From: Clusia tigrina
Lineage: Eukaryota > Arthropoda > Insecta > Diptera > Clusiidae
Reading direction: 5' to 3'
DNA length: 64,000 nt
Assembly (NCBI GenBank): GCA_920105625.2
Contig: OV050031.1
Span: 128,658,275-128,722,274 of the forward strand
Shown here in pieces: positions 44,150 to 56,413 of this stretch. A program made the translations under genes and the position numbers. The notes beneath the pieces are model-generated. The model was given only the letters and a program-made list of their open reading frames with translations, had not been told where the DNA came from and ran no database searches. Numbering within the stretch: the first letter of the stretch is position 1; the number at the start of each line of letters is the position of its first letter.

Positions 44150-46260
44150 ACCTTTATACTCCAATAACTTCCTTGCCAACGTGTTTGGGTGAAGTTCCAA
44201 ATTCTGTATCGTAAAGTGATGAGGACGTGTGCACATTTGGATTAGTTGACCATGATCCTTTAGTTTGCCAGCTACTCTTCCAGATAGTTAAGGTGGATCT
44301 GAATGTACCTTGTTGCAATTGTGGGACTTTCGTTAGAGCATAATATGGCCGCATCGTCAGCAAACGTTGAAGTGAATGAGTGACTCCATGTCAGCATATC
44401 TGAGGTGTAGACGTACAGTAGTGGTCCTAGGACACTTCCCTGCGGAACTCCAGCTTCTATATCAGATGGGCTTGATGTAAATCCTTTATGATTTACCACA
44501 AATTTCCTCTGTGATATATAGCTTACAAATAAATTATGCATATTTCCGGTCATAAGTTTTTGAAATTTATATAACAGCCCTTCATGATAAAATATAATCA
44601 AAAGCCTGAGTTATATCCAGGAAAACAGCTGGACAATATTCCTTACTTTCAAATGATTTTCTAATAACAGTGCCAATCCGATGAACGTGTTCTATCGTGC
44701 AGGCTAATTGGGCTATAGGACGCCACGTATGTGTTCTTCGTACCTGGTTTCGCAATCTTTATGATTTGGGGCATCTTCCAGACCGTTGCCAATAACCAAT
44801 ACGAAGGATGCCATTGAAAATATGCATCAGTTCAATTACAGCTGACTAGGGCAATTCCTATATCATTCTTCCTCTTATTTGGTCTGTGCCTGGGGATTTT
44901 TTAATGTAAAGTGTACACCGCTTCAAATACATGTTTCTTTTTAAGTACCAGCGAAACTCGACTAGATCTCATACTCAATGTCTTAAACTGAAAGTTAGTT
45001 GTTGACGGGTTAGGGGACAATGCTGCTTTAAAGTGATTTGCGAACAACATACTCTATTCACTGTCGCTCCAGTTCCAGGGTGTGGATTTTTTCATTGTTT
45101 CGCCACAGTCTTTAGTTTTTGGCTAAGGTAGGGGATATATTCTCAAGGTACTGCTGGGTTTCTTTCACACTTCTTGCTTTGAGGATCGTTTGAAGTTTTC
45201 TGGCCAGTTGTTTTTTGAGGTTTGGTTATCTGAATTGTTGCGATTGCCTTCTCAGATATCTTTTCTGCTTAACTAGCGCATCGATATCGTTAGACCTAAT
45301 AGTTGAAATTCTTACATTACAGTTTTTTCTCAAGGGTGAGGCTACTTTAAACCCTAACAATATCAGATGGTTAAGTGTTTGAACAGCAGACTTAATGTCC
45401 TCTGCATTTTTGAGTTTGAAGTTATATTGAAGATGAGTACTTATGAATTGTTTATAAATAAGCCAGTTTGTAAATTTTTTGGGAGGTACCTATGGAGGTA
45501 GTATTAGAGTTGATTGTTGTTGCCAAGTGAACAGAATATAGATCATAACATGACTCTGTAGTTAAATTTATCCTATTAAGACCATTTGCTATTCCAAAAT
45601 CAATCAGATCTTGAATTTTATGGCTATCTGCGGACCAGTATGTTGGTTGCCGGGAGGATACTATATCCAAGTCAAGACTGCTAATCGACGACTAAAGTTT
45701 TCTACCTTTTGGTGTAATGAGGCGGGAACCCCATTGAGTATGCTTGGATTTGATGTCCCCAGCAACTGTAAACTTCATATGAATTTAGCTTTTAAGTAGT
45801 CCATACAGAAACTATTTAGAACATGGTGTTCTGTATTTTATCTTGGGGAGGATTTTTGAAATAGATATTGTAATTTGGAACTCTAAAGCAGTTTATTTGT
45901 GTGAAATGAGTCTCTGCAACAAGCATAATATCTATTTGGTGACTATTGCGGAACTATTTTAATTCCAAATGGTGCTGGCTTACGCCGTTAACATTCCAAG
46001 ATATAACTTGATAGAGCTCATATTTTGGATAAGAGAGTTTGTAGTGAACTGGTTCATAGTTTGCATAAGTGATTTCAGAGAGTCCTCTACTGAGTTCAGA
46101 TTAGTGGATTGATCTTGATAAGTTGCTGATTCAAGATTGGGAGTATTTTATACAATACTTGCACATGCTGAAGCCTGGGTGTTGGCAATAGGTACAGCCG
46201 TCAATGAGAGCGAATGAAGCTGCTTAAGTAAGCTCTCCCAAGCAGTGTGGAAATATTTTA
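44150..46260 (-). pseudogene. Jockey-like retrotransposon, decayed (Jock-2)
   Basis: Minus strand. At about 46260-46030 is a possible ORF1 end (LNSVEDSLKSLMQTMNQF). The endonuclease starts VISWNVNGVSQHHLEL at about 46005, with MLVAETHFT and RQPTYWSADSHKIQDLIDF (45670-45600). RT blocks at 44601-44272: HEGLLYKFQKLM, AGVPQGSVLGPLLYVYTSDM and STFADDAAILCSNES. The catalytic box reads FADD. The thumb and 3' end are missing. Stops are frequent, so it is old. Confidence 0.8.
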
Positions 46261-47030
46261 GTACGGTTTCATCCCACTTTAATTTTAGGATTCACAGGTC
46301 TTACAAAATAATTTTTACGGTTTTTACGGAAAGCAAGTAAACCAAAATCGTACGTTTTGTTGACTTGCCTTTATGTAGGTGTTTTGGAGAAAAAGAAAAC
46401 AAAAAATGGTCCTGTTTCTGACCTCAAAAATATCCAAAGCATGGCAATGGGTTTGTCACTGAAATTAAAGTTTTTCATAGATTTGTCGCCAATCAAAGAA
46501 CCAATATTAGAATGCCAATTAGCAAACTCCATGCACAGATTTTGTAAAATAGTAGAAACTTGATATTTTATTACTGACTAGCTTGCACATCCGATAAAGT
46601 TGATGTTAGGGTGGTCTTATCTAATTTCTACATCTGTTCGAGATGTAAATTACTGGACTCATAGAAAACAAGCGAGTAGATTGTGATGAAAAAGTTGCGA
46701 AAGAGATATTCTTGACTGATACCAACCGACCCAGCATTATTTTTTTTAAGGTAACTTGCCGCTGAGTTTAATTTCGCCTACGGAGAACACCTCATAAAAG
46801 TTTCAGTGCCACGAACTAAATCAATCCGTTTTCATTTAAACAAGTTTTCATCTGCTAACGCAATATAGGCAGGAAGATTTCATGATAAAAAATCGTTCAC
46901 TGTTTCAGGTTGATACGGTATATGTGACGTAACATAGAAGCTTAGTGGAAACTCGATGCCAGTCAAACGAGATTTTACTATTATTATTATTTTTATTAAT
47001 TATAATTAAAATCATAATTAATATTACACA
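46261..47030. other. Unassigned sequence
   Basis: No supported gene. It may hold more decayed Jockey gag on the minus strand, but no motif is clear. It ends in an AT-rich, partly palindromic stretch (46977-47030). Confidence 0.4.
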
Positions 47031-47288
47031 CTAGCTGTTATGGCTAACGGCTCGATATTTTATATTTGTTTGTGTTTTATGTTTTATTTTGGTGTTTGAT
47101 TTACCAATGCTCATAATTTTTATGTTGTGCTTCTCACGGGGTAAGCGTAATTTTTGCAAAAATTCTTCAGTGATGAAGTTCACCTGCGAACAAAAATCGA
47201 GGAGCGCTCTGCCTAATTGGAAGCAACCAGCAAAATCAGAACGAGTACAATTGCTGTGAAGAGAATAACCGCATCTTGCGATGAGCAT
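47031..47288 (-). pseudogene. BEL/Pao aspartic protease scrap
   Basis: On the minus strand ALLDFCSQVNFITEEFLQKL then PREKHNIKIMSIGKSN matches the LLDSGSQ-FI-E block of BEL/Pao peptidase (A17 type). The active-site DSG reads DFC, so it is inactive. Eighty-five codons remain. Nothing else of this element is seen alongside. Confidence 0.7.
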
Positions 47289-50200
47289 TTAAAATGAGTA
47301 TGAACCAGAGAATACAGAGAAGTGACTCTTTTCTTGCGCTCACAAACCCATGTTCAAAACTGTAGTGTGCCTGATTTTTTTCTGAACCAATGGGTGCATT
47401 CTGGCAACCTATCGGTTGCCTATCGGGTGAGTGAAACAGCGCACTTGGTTTGTGAATGGGATGCTACAAAAATTTGTCACTTTATACGTAAACATCTGCT
47501 CTACAAACAGCTGTGCTATGTGTTGAGTACGGTAGCGAAGAAAATTTCCGCTCAAAGAAATTGCATCCGCTCAGTCAGCTGATTGAAAAAAATTCGGAGA
47601 ATTCTGATCGGTTGGGTATCCGATGGGGTGCCAGAATGCAGCCAATGATAAACAAACCAATCCAGATTTCCCACTAATGATAAACAAAGCAGTGGCGAAA
47701 GGTAGAAAAACATATTTAGGGTTGTCGTTCGTTAAAATGTAACTGCTATTCTTGCGCCAAAAAGTACCAATATCAGTATCTTTAAATATTTTGCCATTTG
47801 ATAATTTTGATCGTTACTAATATTAGAAATTGTACTCAATATATTGAAAGCATAAATTTGTTAATACTTCTTTAATAGGTAATTACTTATTTCAATACGG
47901 CTTGTCTAATTTTTTTAATTTTTTCCTTCTTTCTAATGAATATAAACTAATAAAACTACATAACAAATTTGCAAATAATTAATAATAATTGGAATAGAAT
48001 GGACTCTGGTATGAAATGCAGCTGTAGTTTGCACCGATGATGTAGTCGTTGGCGTTGACTAAATTGTAGTTGCTACTTTTTGAACATGATGAAGCAACGA
48101 ATGGTGAGAGCACAAACCTTGCATTTAAAAGCATGTAGTGTGTGATTTCTGGACAAACAATTAATACTAAGTCCGAGCCTTTTAGTGATGTCAAATCGAT
48201 CTGAAATGGACATATCACTTATAGCGTGACAATTATGGTAAATTACAATGATTTATACAGTTTTTACAAAAATTATTTAAAATATCATAAAAAGTTAAAT
48301 TTTAATTGCAGATCAAAAAGTACTACATTTACAAAAAAGATTGTATTGACGTTGCCTTTAATAAATAATTTAATAATTTCCTATAACTTCTATAGTTTCA
48401 TGTAATAATCTTTTAATTTTGGTAGTAGTCAAAGCACATAAACCCGGACTGACGGTCAAATTTGATTATTGTTCTATTGTAGATCAGGCACTCTAACCTG
48501 GACTTATGATTGTGTTTGCTTTTAATGTTGGTTATTGTAAATTAAAAAGAGTTTTTCTTATTCTCTCAGGAACTAAACTATTATTTACTCGTACATTTAC
48601 AATTATTGTATTTTATTAATATCCTGCTGATATAGGAGCGAGTACAAGCAATATGTAAATTAACTAAATACAATTTAACACACAATTCTGAAGCTTCGGT
48701 CTCGAGAATCGAAACGAAGAATTTGATGAAAATGCAGCAAGCAAGAGAACGAGTAAATTTATTTTTCAACCTTATATGCAGTGTGCACTAAGAAGGTGGC
48801 CGCACGGCTACAACAATTCTACAACAACAACAATTTTTGGATTTTGGCTTGTCAGTAGAGTGAAAAAGATCCCGATTTTGACAACCTATAATCCAATTTT
48901 AGCTTCGAACAGGGAGCACAAATCGGTGTACCCTAGATTTGAATTTGAATTAAGATTTTGCGATTTTGATAGTGAGGAAAATTAGATGAAATTTAATAAA
49001 TGTAAAACAGAGATTTCTGCAAAATTAAATTATGTGCAAAAGTGAAAATGTTTAAATTAAGTGGAATTGTAAAAACGTTTAAATGAAAAACTGTTTAATA
49101 TTGTGTGTGCTAGCGGATCAGTGGAACAAGTGGCCCGACTACTCCCGCTGTACACAATATTGTGTGGGAGGGGTACCAAGTGACAATGGGCGGCCGCCAG
49201 CGGCAGTGAATAACAATATGCATGTGCAGTAAATTTTAGAAGATGTTTGGCCAAAGGTAACAAATGGATTTCTTATAAAAATGTTAACCTTTTTTACAGT
49301 TGTTTATTATTTAGGAAAATCAGACACGTAATTTATTTATTCAATTTAACGCAAATGCGGCATCCTAATTCAACCCCCCAACAGGAGCTGCAACTAAATG
49401 GTATAATTGCTAATTTTCAGGCAGCTTAAATTTTTGATAATTATTTACTTACAGTTAAGAACTATGAGGATTATGCACAGAAGCGCAACAATGCACTGCC
49501 GAAATCGCAAGAGCCCATGCAAATAAAACGCAGTTCAAACGCATTGGATACCTATAAATAATACTGGTACAAATAGACAGCAGGGCCCACTTACAATGTC
49601 AGTAAAGTTGCATCATTTAAAGCAATAATTCTTGTGAAAATACCCCCATATGCAAAGCTTTCAGTGCAATTAGAAGAAATATATTTGGAACGGAAGTCCC
49701 TAGTAATCTTTTAAAAAATGTGACTCTAGATAGTATAAAATCAATAGAATCCTTTTTAAGTTATATAAATTTCAAAAATAAAATTTAAAGTAAAATAGAT
49801 TAGCTTAAGCTTTTGAGGAAACGTCAAAACGAAAACATGAAGAAGCGAAATTCTTCCTTGCGACTACCTTTTAGGTGTGCCCTGCTTATATGCATTTTTT
49901 GTGCGCTTTTAATACAGTTATTTTATAAACGTAACGAAAGTGCTTAGTTATCGAAATAGTCTGAAAACTAAGTTAAGGCCTAAGTATAGAAAAAATTAGG
50001 AATCTTAATGAACTAACATTTAGGATATGAATAACAATATTTTTAAACTTAATAATTTAGCGTTTAAGTAATATAAAAATTATACGTTAGTTTTCATGTT
50101 AATAATTTGATTTTATCCATTCATAATTTGCCATTGGGTGAATCTATACGCCGGAAATCTGCTTGTAACTATGCGTTTTCGCATCTTTGTTACTGCTATA

Positions 50201-50325
50201 CGTTTTGTAGTGGTTAGTAGATATTTTAATTTTTTAATAAAGTTAAATTTTCTTTACTCTAAAATGAAGAACAGCTTGGCTATCATCTGGCGGACAATTT
50301 GTTATGAATCTTTTTCTGAGTTGTT
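47289..50325. other. 3-kb region without a recognised gene
   Basis: AT-rich, with only short frames. An acaacaacaac run lies at about 48810-48830, and a small cacaatattgtg palindrome near 49155. It could be host intron or intergenic DNA. Nothing in it can be supported as a gene. Confidence 0.45.
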
Positions 50326-50515
50326 AGACCTGTTGTGAGTCAGAATCAAACTACCTGCGTCTAGTTGACTCACAGGAACAACCAGATCTTCGTCCGCGCC
50401 CGCGCCTTTTGCCGGCAGAGATTGAAGATTCCTTCAGTGCACTGCAGCGGTGGCTGGAGTTGCAGAAGTCTGTGTGTCTGTTGTTTATAGTGTACGCTGA
50501 TATGATTGCTGCTTA
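50326..50515 (+). CDS. Possible host exon, 62 codons
   Basis: A G+C-rich patch in AT-rich DNA. The frame from after TAG at about 50327 reads SNYLRLVDSQEQPDLRPR, then PAEIEDSFSALQRWLEL, and stops at TAG about 50513-50515. Codon composition looks protein-like and unlike the transposon frames nearby. There is no recognised domain and no ATG at its start, so it would have to be a spliced exon. It could be chance. Confidence 0.25.
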
Positions 50516-50982
50516 GTCGCATTCACGGAAATTTAAAAATAAAACATACTCGTTATGAACAAAAAATTTTTATTTTAATTTTAAAATTTTATGTTATTTA
50601 TTTATTTAAAACAATCTAATAAATTACAAATTTAAATTTATTTACGAGTAGGATATACAAATAATATTTTGTACCACTCTATACACAATCTGTCAGCAGT
50701 TTGCCATTGAAAAGAGTTAAAAGTTTAAAGTTGCCCAACTTTCAACGGTAAACGCGTTAGACGCTTTTCGACAGCAAGTTATGGAGGTTGTGTAATACAA
50801 ATGTATGTATTCAACGCGAAAACCGTGGCATGGAGTTTGGCCTTAACCCATGCACACCATAGGTTAGTATAGGTACACATCTCTCTTTCTTCCCTCCAAA
50901 ATTGATTTAAAAAATCCATTTTTTCCTTAACCATGTGAAGCTATAACGTAATACTCTTGTCCCTTATTGCAGTAATTTCTGT

Positions 50983-51462
50983 TGATTTTTAAAATAGAGA
51001 AGTAAGAGAAGAAGAAGAGATCTAGCGAAGCGGATTACGCCCTAGAGTAAAGTTTGTAACCGGCAGAGTTTGCCGTTGGTTACGCAAGGTTTAGTGCTGA
51101 TCTTGACTAGACCTAGTCAAGAGCACAGACAGTAAAATAAAAAGACTAATTCAATGTTGCAAGTTTGGAATTCAGATTAACTCTGATTTATTACCGGCTT
51201 GGTGGCCCTTTTTATATCATTTACAATTCTTTCTTTCTTTTTCTATCTAATTATAATTACTGTCTATCTTAGTCTAACCCATAACATTCCATATTTAAAA
51301 TATAGAAGAAATTCGATATTCGGCTATTTACGAATCACGGCCAAGCACGTCCCAAATTACATTGTTTACATTTTTTAGTTATTGTGCATTCAATTCTGCT
51401 GCACCGAAATATGCTTAGATCGACACGTGCCATAATGAAGGCATATTTGCAGCATAGGGCTG
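50983..51462 (-). repeat. Gyp-D 3' LTR, distal part
   Basis: Long shared blocks with the LTR at 63149-63676: gaagaagaagagatctagcg, cttgactagacctagtcaag, gccaagcacgtcccaaatta and aatatgcttagatcga. The outermost ~30 bp differ. The match stops at about 51462 and resumes at about 53742. Confidence 0.88.
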
Positions 51463-52903
51463 TAACTTAAACGTCAAATTTTTTACCGTATCAAAAAAAA
51501 AACATATACAGGATATGTGAGTTCACCTCGAAAAAACGGGTGCCATTGTACTAAAAATTTCAAATTACGAAATTGTAGTAGGAAAAGAAAAAAAGGAACA
51601 ATCAGAATAAAAGAGTTTATCAATTTATAGTATTTTTTATTAGTAAAATGGAATAAAAATTTAATACAGAATAATAATAATAAGAAAAATTTATATGCAA
51701 CAATATTTAAATTATTTTTTATCTAGTTCCATATATGTATATATTAATGAAAAGTTCGCATTTTTATACATCTATATTATATTATCTAAAAATAAATCTA
51801 TATCTACATAAATAAATTATTTTTCCCAGAAAAACCGCACTTAAAATCTCCATTAATTTGGCCCTCCTATTTTAAAATAAGGAAATATCTTAATTTCTAT
51901 TAATCTGCTTATATAAATCAACATTAATCTGCCGGTAAATCAATAGTTTACTGGGAAAACTTTTATATATGTATATACATACAATAAAATACCTTTTTTT
52001 TTTTTTGTCAAAACCAACTAAGTTACACACGAAAAAAGGAAATATGTATCGCATCTACTAAGCCAAATGCAGCACTATAATACAAGACATTTTAACAAAC
52101 AAAAAACATATATTTTAATATTACCTTCCATCCGGACCTTCCTTAGGAAATTTGAACAATGGATTGTGGCACTTTTGCCACCCATTGCATCGAAGGACAC
52201 ACTTCCGCTGTTCAGACTTCTAAATATTTGCTCTGTAATAACAAGTTTATCTTCAATTACAAATTTATAAAGAATTTATAACTATAACTCACTGCTTCCG
52301 AAATTACACTTTTTAATTTTGTATTTAATCACTCTCAATCACTACTCCACTTTACAAAATATTAAATGCTTTAGTTTCCGTGTAATGCACTGGACGCCAG
52401 AATCGAAAATGGTGAACTTTTTCTCCGAGCTTGACCCGGATTGCCCATTACGATTATTTTTCTTAATTGGTTGTTAAGAATATTTTTAATTTTATAGTGA
52501 TATTCAATTGTTTGATTTTAATATAGTTTTTTGATAAATTCTGAAGCAATATTTAACTAAAAGAAGTCAACGTATTTAATTAAATATTTCTTGCAAGACT
52601 ATAGTGATAAAATTACACTATATTATAGTATTGCTATCATACACGGCACTGAGCGATTCATTAAATTGTATGAATTTTGACAAAGTGTTGAGTAATTCCA
52701 TGTAGATAAGATTTTGTACGCTACAGGGAATTTGTTTTTTTTGTTATTTGTAATTTAGCTAATTGGGTGTTTGTGAAATGAATTCTCAATAATAATAAAT
52801 AAAATAACGTAATTATACAAACTATCAAATCTATTTATATGAAAATTAGTAATTGAAATAATACTGAATACATTGTTAAATGTAGACATGCTTTCGCAGA
52901 AGC

Positions 52904-52992
<89 letters not shown>

Positions 52993-53741
52993 TATTTTTT
53001 TTTTTATTTTTATTTTTATTTTATTTTGTTATTTTTTTAAATTTTTTTTTCATTTACAAAATTCCACAGAATTCATATATTTAAATGCATTGGAATTTTA
53101 TAATTTGACTAATACATTGCAAATAGCCTGGAATATACGAGTATTTTGAATTCATTAGATTTTTAGCTATGAATTGAAATTAAAATGCCCTCAAAAATAA
53201 TTTTTTCAAAACAAAAACAAAGTATATAACATTTATTTAGTTAAATATACTTACAGAATTGTGTTGCTTTTTTCTCTTATATTTATTACTAAACATTTAA
53301 AGTAAGTTTAACAACATACTTTATTGGTAATAGATAAATATTTTATTATAATAGATAAATATTTTCTTTAATTTTTTGCACTTTTGTTGGCATTAAGTTC
53401 ATTAAAAAGAATAAACAAGCCAAACATTATAAACTAATATAAGAATTAAATAATAGTTTTAATAAATTAATTTTAGTAGTATACCTAATATTAGTAATGA
53501 TCAAAATTATTAATCAGAAATAGTATTCACTAAACTTTTACGTACTTTATGGAATGAGAATAGTATTAAAATATGAACGAACGACAACCCCAAATAGAGT
53601 TTTTTGCGAAACTCATCAGTTTGTTTACATCCGGTGGGGAATGAAAAATTGGTTTGTTTACATCCAGTGGGGAAAAAATTGCAACACAAGTGTATTCTGT
53701 GAATGGATAAGTAAGTTTCATTTCTTATATTCTCTGCTTGC
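51463..53741. other. 2.3-kb AT-rich insertion splitting the Gyp-D 3' LTR
   Basis: Not part of the LTR by comparison with the other copy. No open frame with a known domain, no clear inverted termini and no convincing duplication. It contains a TA run at 52905-52984 and a 33-bp-period direct repeat (gtttgtttacatcc at about 53619 and 53652). Confidence 0.6.
52905..52984. repeat. (TA)n microsatellite
   Basis: About 80 bp of pure TA followed by T-rich DNA. Confidence 0.95.
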
Positions 53742-53800
53742 AGCGAGTTTTAAGTAGTCGTCAGTGTACGCTGGTAAGGTACACTACACCCTCACCTTAA
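53742..53800 (-). repeat. Gyp-D 3' LTR, proximal part, and polypurine tract
   Basis: aagtagtcgtcagtgtacgc then tggtaag matches the end of the other LTR, and the LTR edge is at 53788 (TGTAG on the minus strand). The adjoining plus-strand ccctcacctta at 53789-53800 is a polypurine tract on the minus strand, which marks this as the 3' LTR. Confidence 0.82.
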
Positions 53801-53817
53801 GAGAAAAATTTGGGGTG

Positions 53818-54325
53818 TTAGCAAATAATTTGTCTTGATAGATAGATGGCGCGTGGAACTAGTGCCTGCTTGCGTTGGCGTACCCGACAACTGGGTGCGG
53901 GTAGTGGTGTCGCCACAGGTACTCCTCCCCCAGTGATCGGCGCAGGAGGCGCGGAGAACGATACCCGTTTCGTCGCTCGACTCCCCGGCTGTGGTGAGGG
54001 TTGGTCCCCTGAGCGGGGCGATGGTAGACTCCTCAGATGACTCCTTGGATGGATCGCTGGTGGGACATTTGTCGCTGACGATGACGACGATTGCGGCGAT
54101 GGCGATCGGGTTGGCGATGGTGATCGGGGTGCTTGCAGCGATGGCGACGATGTTGAGTCACTCACCTCGAGGTGGGCCGGCTTAAAGCAGTCCGTAGAGA
54201 TGGCTTTCTCGACGCCTTTCAAGTCGATGATGAAACTGTTGTCGTTGACCCGGCGGATTACCTTGTGGCGGCCCGTATATGGCGGCTCGAGAGGCCTCCG
54301 GATATTGTCCAGCTTGCAGAATACG
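53818..54325 (-). pseudogene. Gyp-E integrase C-terminus
   Basis: Minus strand: HVFCKLDNIRRPLEPPYTG, KVIRRVNDNSFIIDL and DCFKPAHLE form the C-terminal GPY/F-like fold. A long Pro/Ser/Arg-rich tail follows (SPSPTRSPSPQSS). The frame runs into the LTR, which starts at 53917. In the complete LTR at 57461-57933 the frame would stop at a TAA just after RAIY, so the native stop lies inside the LTR. Here truncation adds a few residues before the stop at 53818. Confidence 0.82.
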
Positions 54326-54329
54326 TGCG

Positions 54330-54836
54330 AGTTACGCCAGCAGTTGCTGCGAACCCTAAATCTAACACCAAACGTCAGCCGAGATATCATTCTTATCAAG
54401 TATGAATCTCACAAATGACCACCAAAGCCGTTTATGCATTTTATATTTCGAGACCATTCTCAAGTGCAACGACACAAACCTCCCAAAGAGCAAAGTCAGT
54501 ACGATCAGTACAATGACATAAATTAACTGAAGTGCAATGACACAAACAACCCCTAAATGCAACGTCTGCAATTCTCAGTGCATTAGCACTTGTTCAGCTA
54601 CGGCTTTGCACTCTGCTTATTGGTGGTTATAGACGTTTACCTCTCTTTGTACCCTCCTACATAATTATAGAAAATACTTTTGTGCCTACAGCAGCGATAA
54701 CAAATAATCGATGTTAAGTAAGTTAGTTAAGGTTTCGGCATAAGTAATTTAAAATTGTTAGTTTTAGTTTTAAAATAAACTCCGTAATAAAAACAACGTT
54801 GAACCGAAGTTCTCTCCGCGTTTTATTAACGTAACT
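54330..54836 (+). mobile_element. Solo LTR, AGT...ACT errantivirus type, in Gyp-E integrase
   Basis: 507 bp starting AGTTACG and ending CGTAACT, flanked by TGCG on both sides (54326-54329 and 54837-54840). Near the right end are aataaa and a U5-like segment (gttgaaccgaagttctctcc). Removing it joins the integrase frame across a CTHVF-like motif. AGT/ACT ends are typical of gypsy/errantivirus LTRs. No internal part of this family is in the window. Confidence 0.82.
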
Positions 54837-54840
54837 TGCG

Positions 54841-56170
54841 TGCAGGTGCGCAATTCTTTGAAGACGAACGGCTTCTGTCTCGAGTGGTTGGACGCTGGTA
54901 CTGGCCTGATCGCTTTTACCAGCTTGCGCAACTGCTCGACGAAAACCGGTTGGGTGGTAGGGTCGTTCTATTGTCCGAAGAATTCCCCAGGCAGGCGGAG
55001 TTGGGTGCCGGAGAGCATCTCGGCTGGAGTTGCTTTGAGGTCCTCTTTGTGTGAACATGGTTAGCACCCGTCATTTTCGCGAGAGCCGTGAATAGCTCCC
55101 CCTCGAATTGACCCCCCTGGTCGGAGGTGATAGTGAGTGGCGTGCCGAAAGTGCAGTCTCAACTGTGGAAGACTGCTCGTGCGACGGTCACAGCTCGAAT
55201 GTCCGGGAGTGGGGCAGCCACTGGTCATCGGGAAGAGCGGTCGATGGTGGTCAGCCAGTACGACAGTCCTCTCCAGCGGTAGCTTGATCAGGTCAACATG
55301 AACGTAGCAGAACCTGCCATCTGTCTCCCCGAAGCTTTGCAACTCGGCGCGATTGTGGCGATGGACCTTCGCGCGTTGGCATGGTTGGCATTCACAGGTC
55401 CAGCGGAGCACGTCCTTGCGCATGCTTGGCCAGAAGTATTTCGCCACCAGATGCTTCGCCGTTGCTCGACCACTCGGGTGGGATGATCCGTGTACGATGC
55501 CAAACGCCGCTCGACGCAGGTTGGGTGGCAAATAGGGCCGTGTCGCCCCATCGGTAAGCAGACAGTAGATCTTGCTGTCGTTGAAAGCGAGGCGATCCAG
55601 TTGGATACGCGGGTTCTCCAGCAGGTGAGGCAGCTCTACGTCAGAGGCTTGCTCCAGGCTGATAGTGGCTTCGTCGAGGATGGAAGGCATCGATACCGTA
55701 CAGGTTCGCGAAAGTGCGTCTGCCACAACGTTTTCTCCCCCGGGAACGTACACAAATCGTGCGTTGAACTGGAGGACGTAGTCCAGGTGCCGGCTATGCC
55801 TCGGCGTTGGCTTGTCCGAGCGTTGGTGTGCGGCGAAGGCGAGCGGCTTGTGGTCTGCGTGGAGTGTGAAGACGTATGCCTCCAGAATCCTCCTGAAGTG
55901 CCTGACTAAGGCATAAAACGCGACAAACTCCCTGTCGTATGCGCTGTAGCGAGTTTCTGGGGGATTGAGCTTCCTAGAGAAGAACCCCAGAGGCTTACAG
56001 GTACCATCGGGTTGCTCTTGGTTGAGTGCCGCTCCGATAGCTGTGCTCGATGCGTCGGTGTAGAGAGCCATTGGCGCGGTAGGCGAGAGGAAAGCTGAAT
56101 ATGTGGCCGCTGCGATACTCGACTTGCACTGCAGGAATGCCTGCTCCGTTTCGCTGTAGTTTGCGGGCAA
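54841..56170 (-). pseudogene. Gyp-E RNase H and integrase
   Basis: Minus strand. RNase H: LYTDASSTAIGAALNQ, YDREFVAFYALV and HADHKPLAFA, and the connection ends VVADALSRT. Integrase zinc region: HGSSHPSGRATAKHLV, FWPSMRKDV and CQPCQRAKVHRH. The core starts CYVHVDLI (first D) but soon frameshifts. Later blocks LRLPGEFFG-like and LVKAIRPVP appear in other frames to about 54850. The main frame spans 56170-55061. Confidence 0.88.
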
Positions 56171-56372
56171 CCGTTCCCCTCTGCAGAAAGGAGACCACTG
56201 AACCCGAGTCCACGAGAAAGCGAGTGGATGTCGTTCGATCCGTTACATGTAGGTGTTTTTCGGTTGGTGTACGGCCGGCACCGTTCGCCCCAGTCGGCGT
56301 CGGCAGCGCTAGTTTCCCGACGGCGTCGAGGCGGCGGTCACGGCGGCGGCAAAGATACACGGTGGTCGGCAC
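56171..56372 (-). pseudogene. Gyp-E protease remnant
   Basis: RFLVDSGSVVSFLQRG contains the DSG active site of a retropepsin. About 15 codons later the sequence jumps to RNase H, so the rest of the protease and the whole RT are deleted. The preceding linker is rich in basic residues. Confidence 0.75.
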
Positions 56373-56413
56373 TGCTGTGCTGTCGCCCCTATTTCTGATG
56401 GTACCAACATTGG

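Noticed and set aside
49440..49600. Spliced host exon near 49390-49560
   Set aside because: Splice-like motifs occur, but no consistent frame joins the pieces.
53846..54405. Plus-strand frames across the Gyp-E pol end
   Set aside because: They mirror the Pro/Ser/Arg-rich minus-strand tail. The integrase motifs are on the minus strand.
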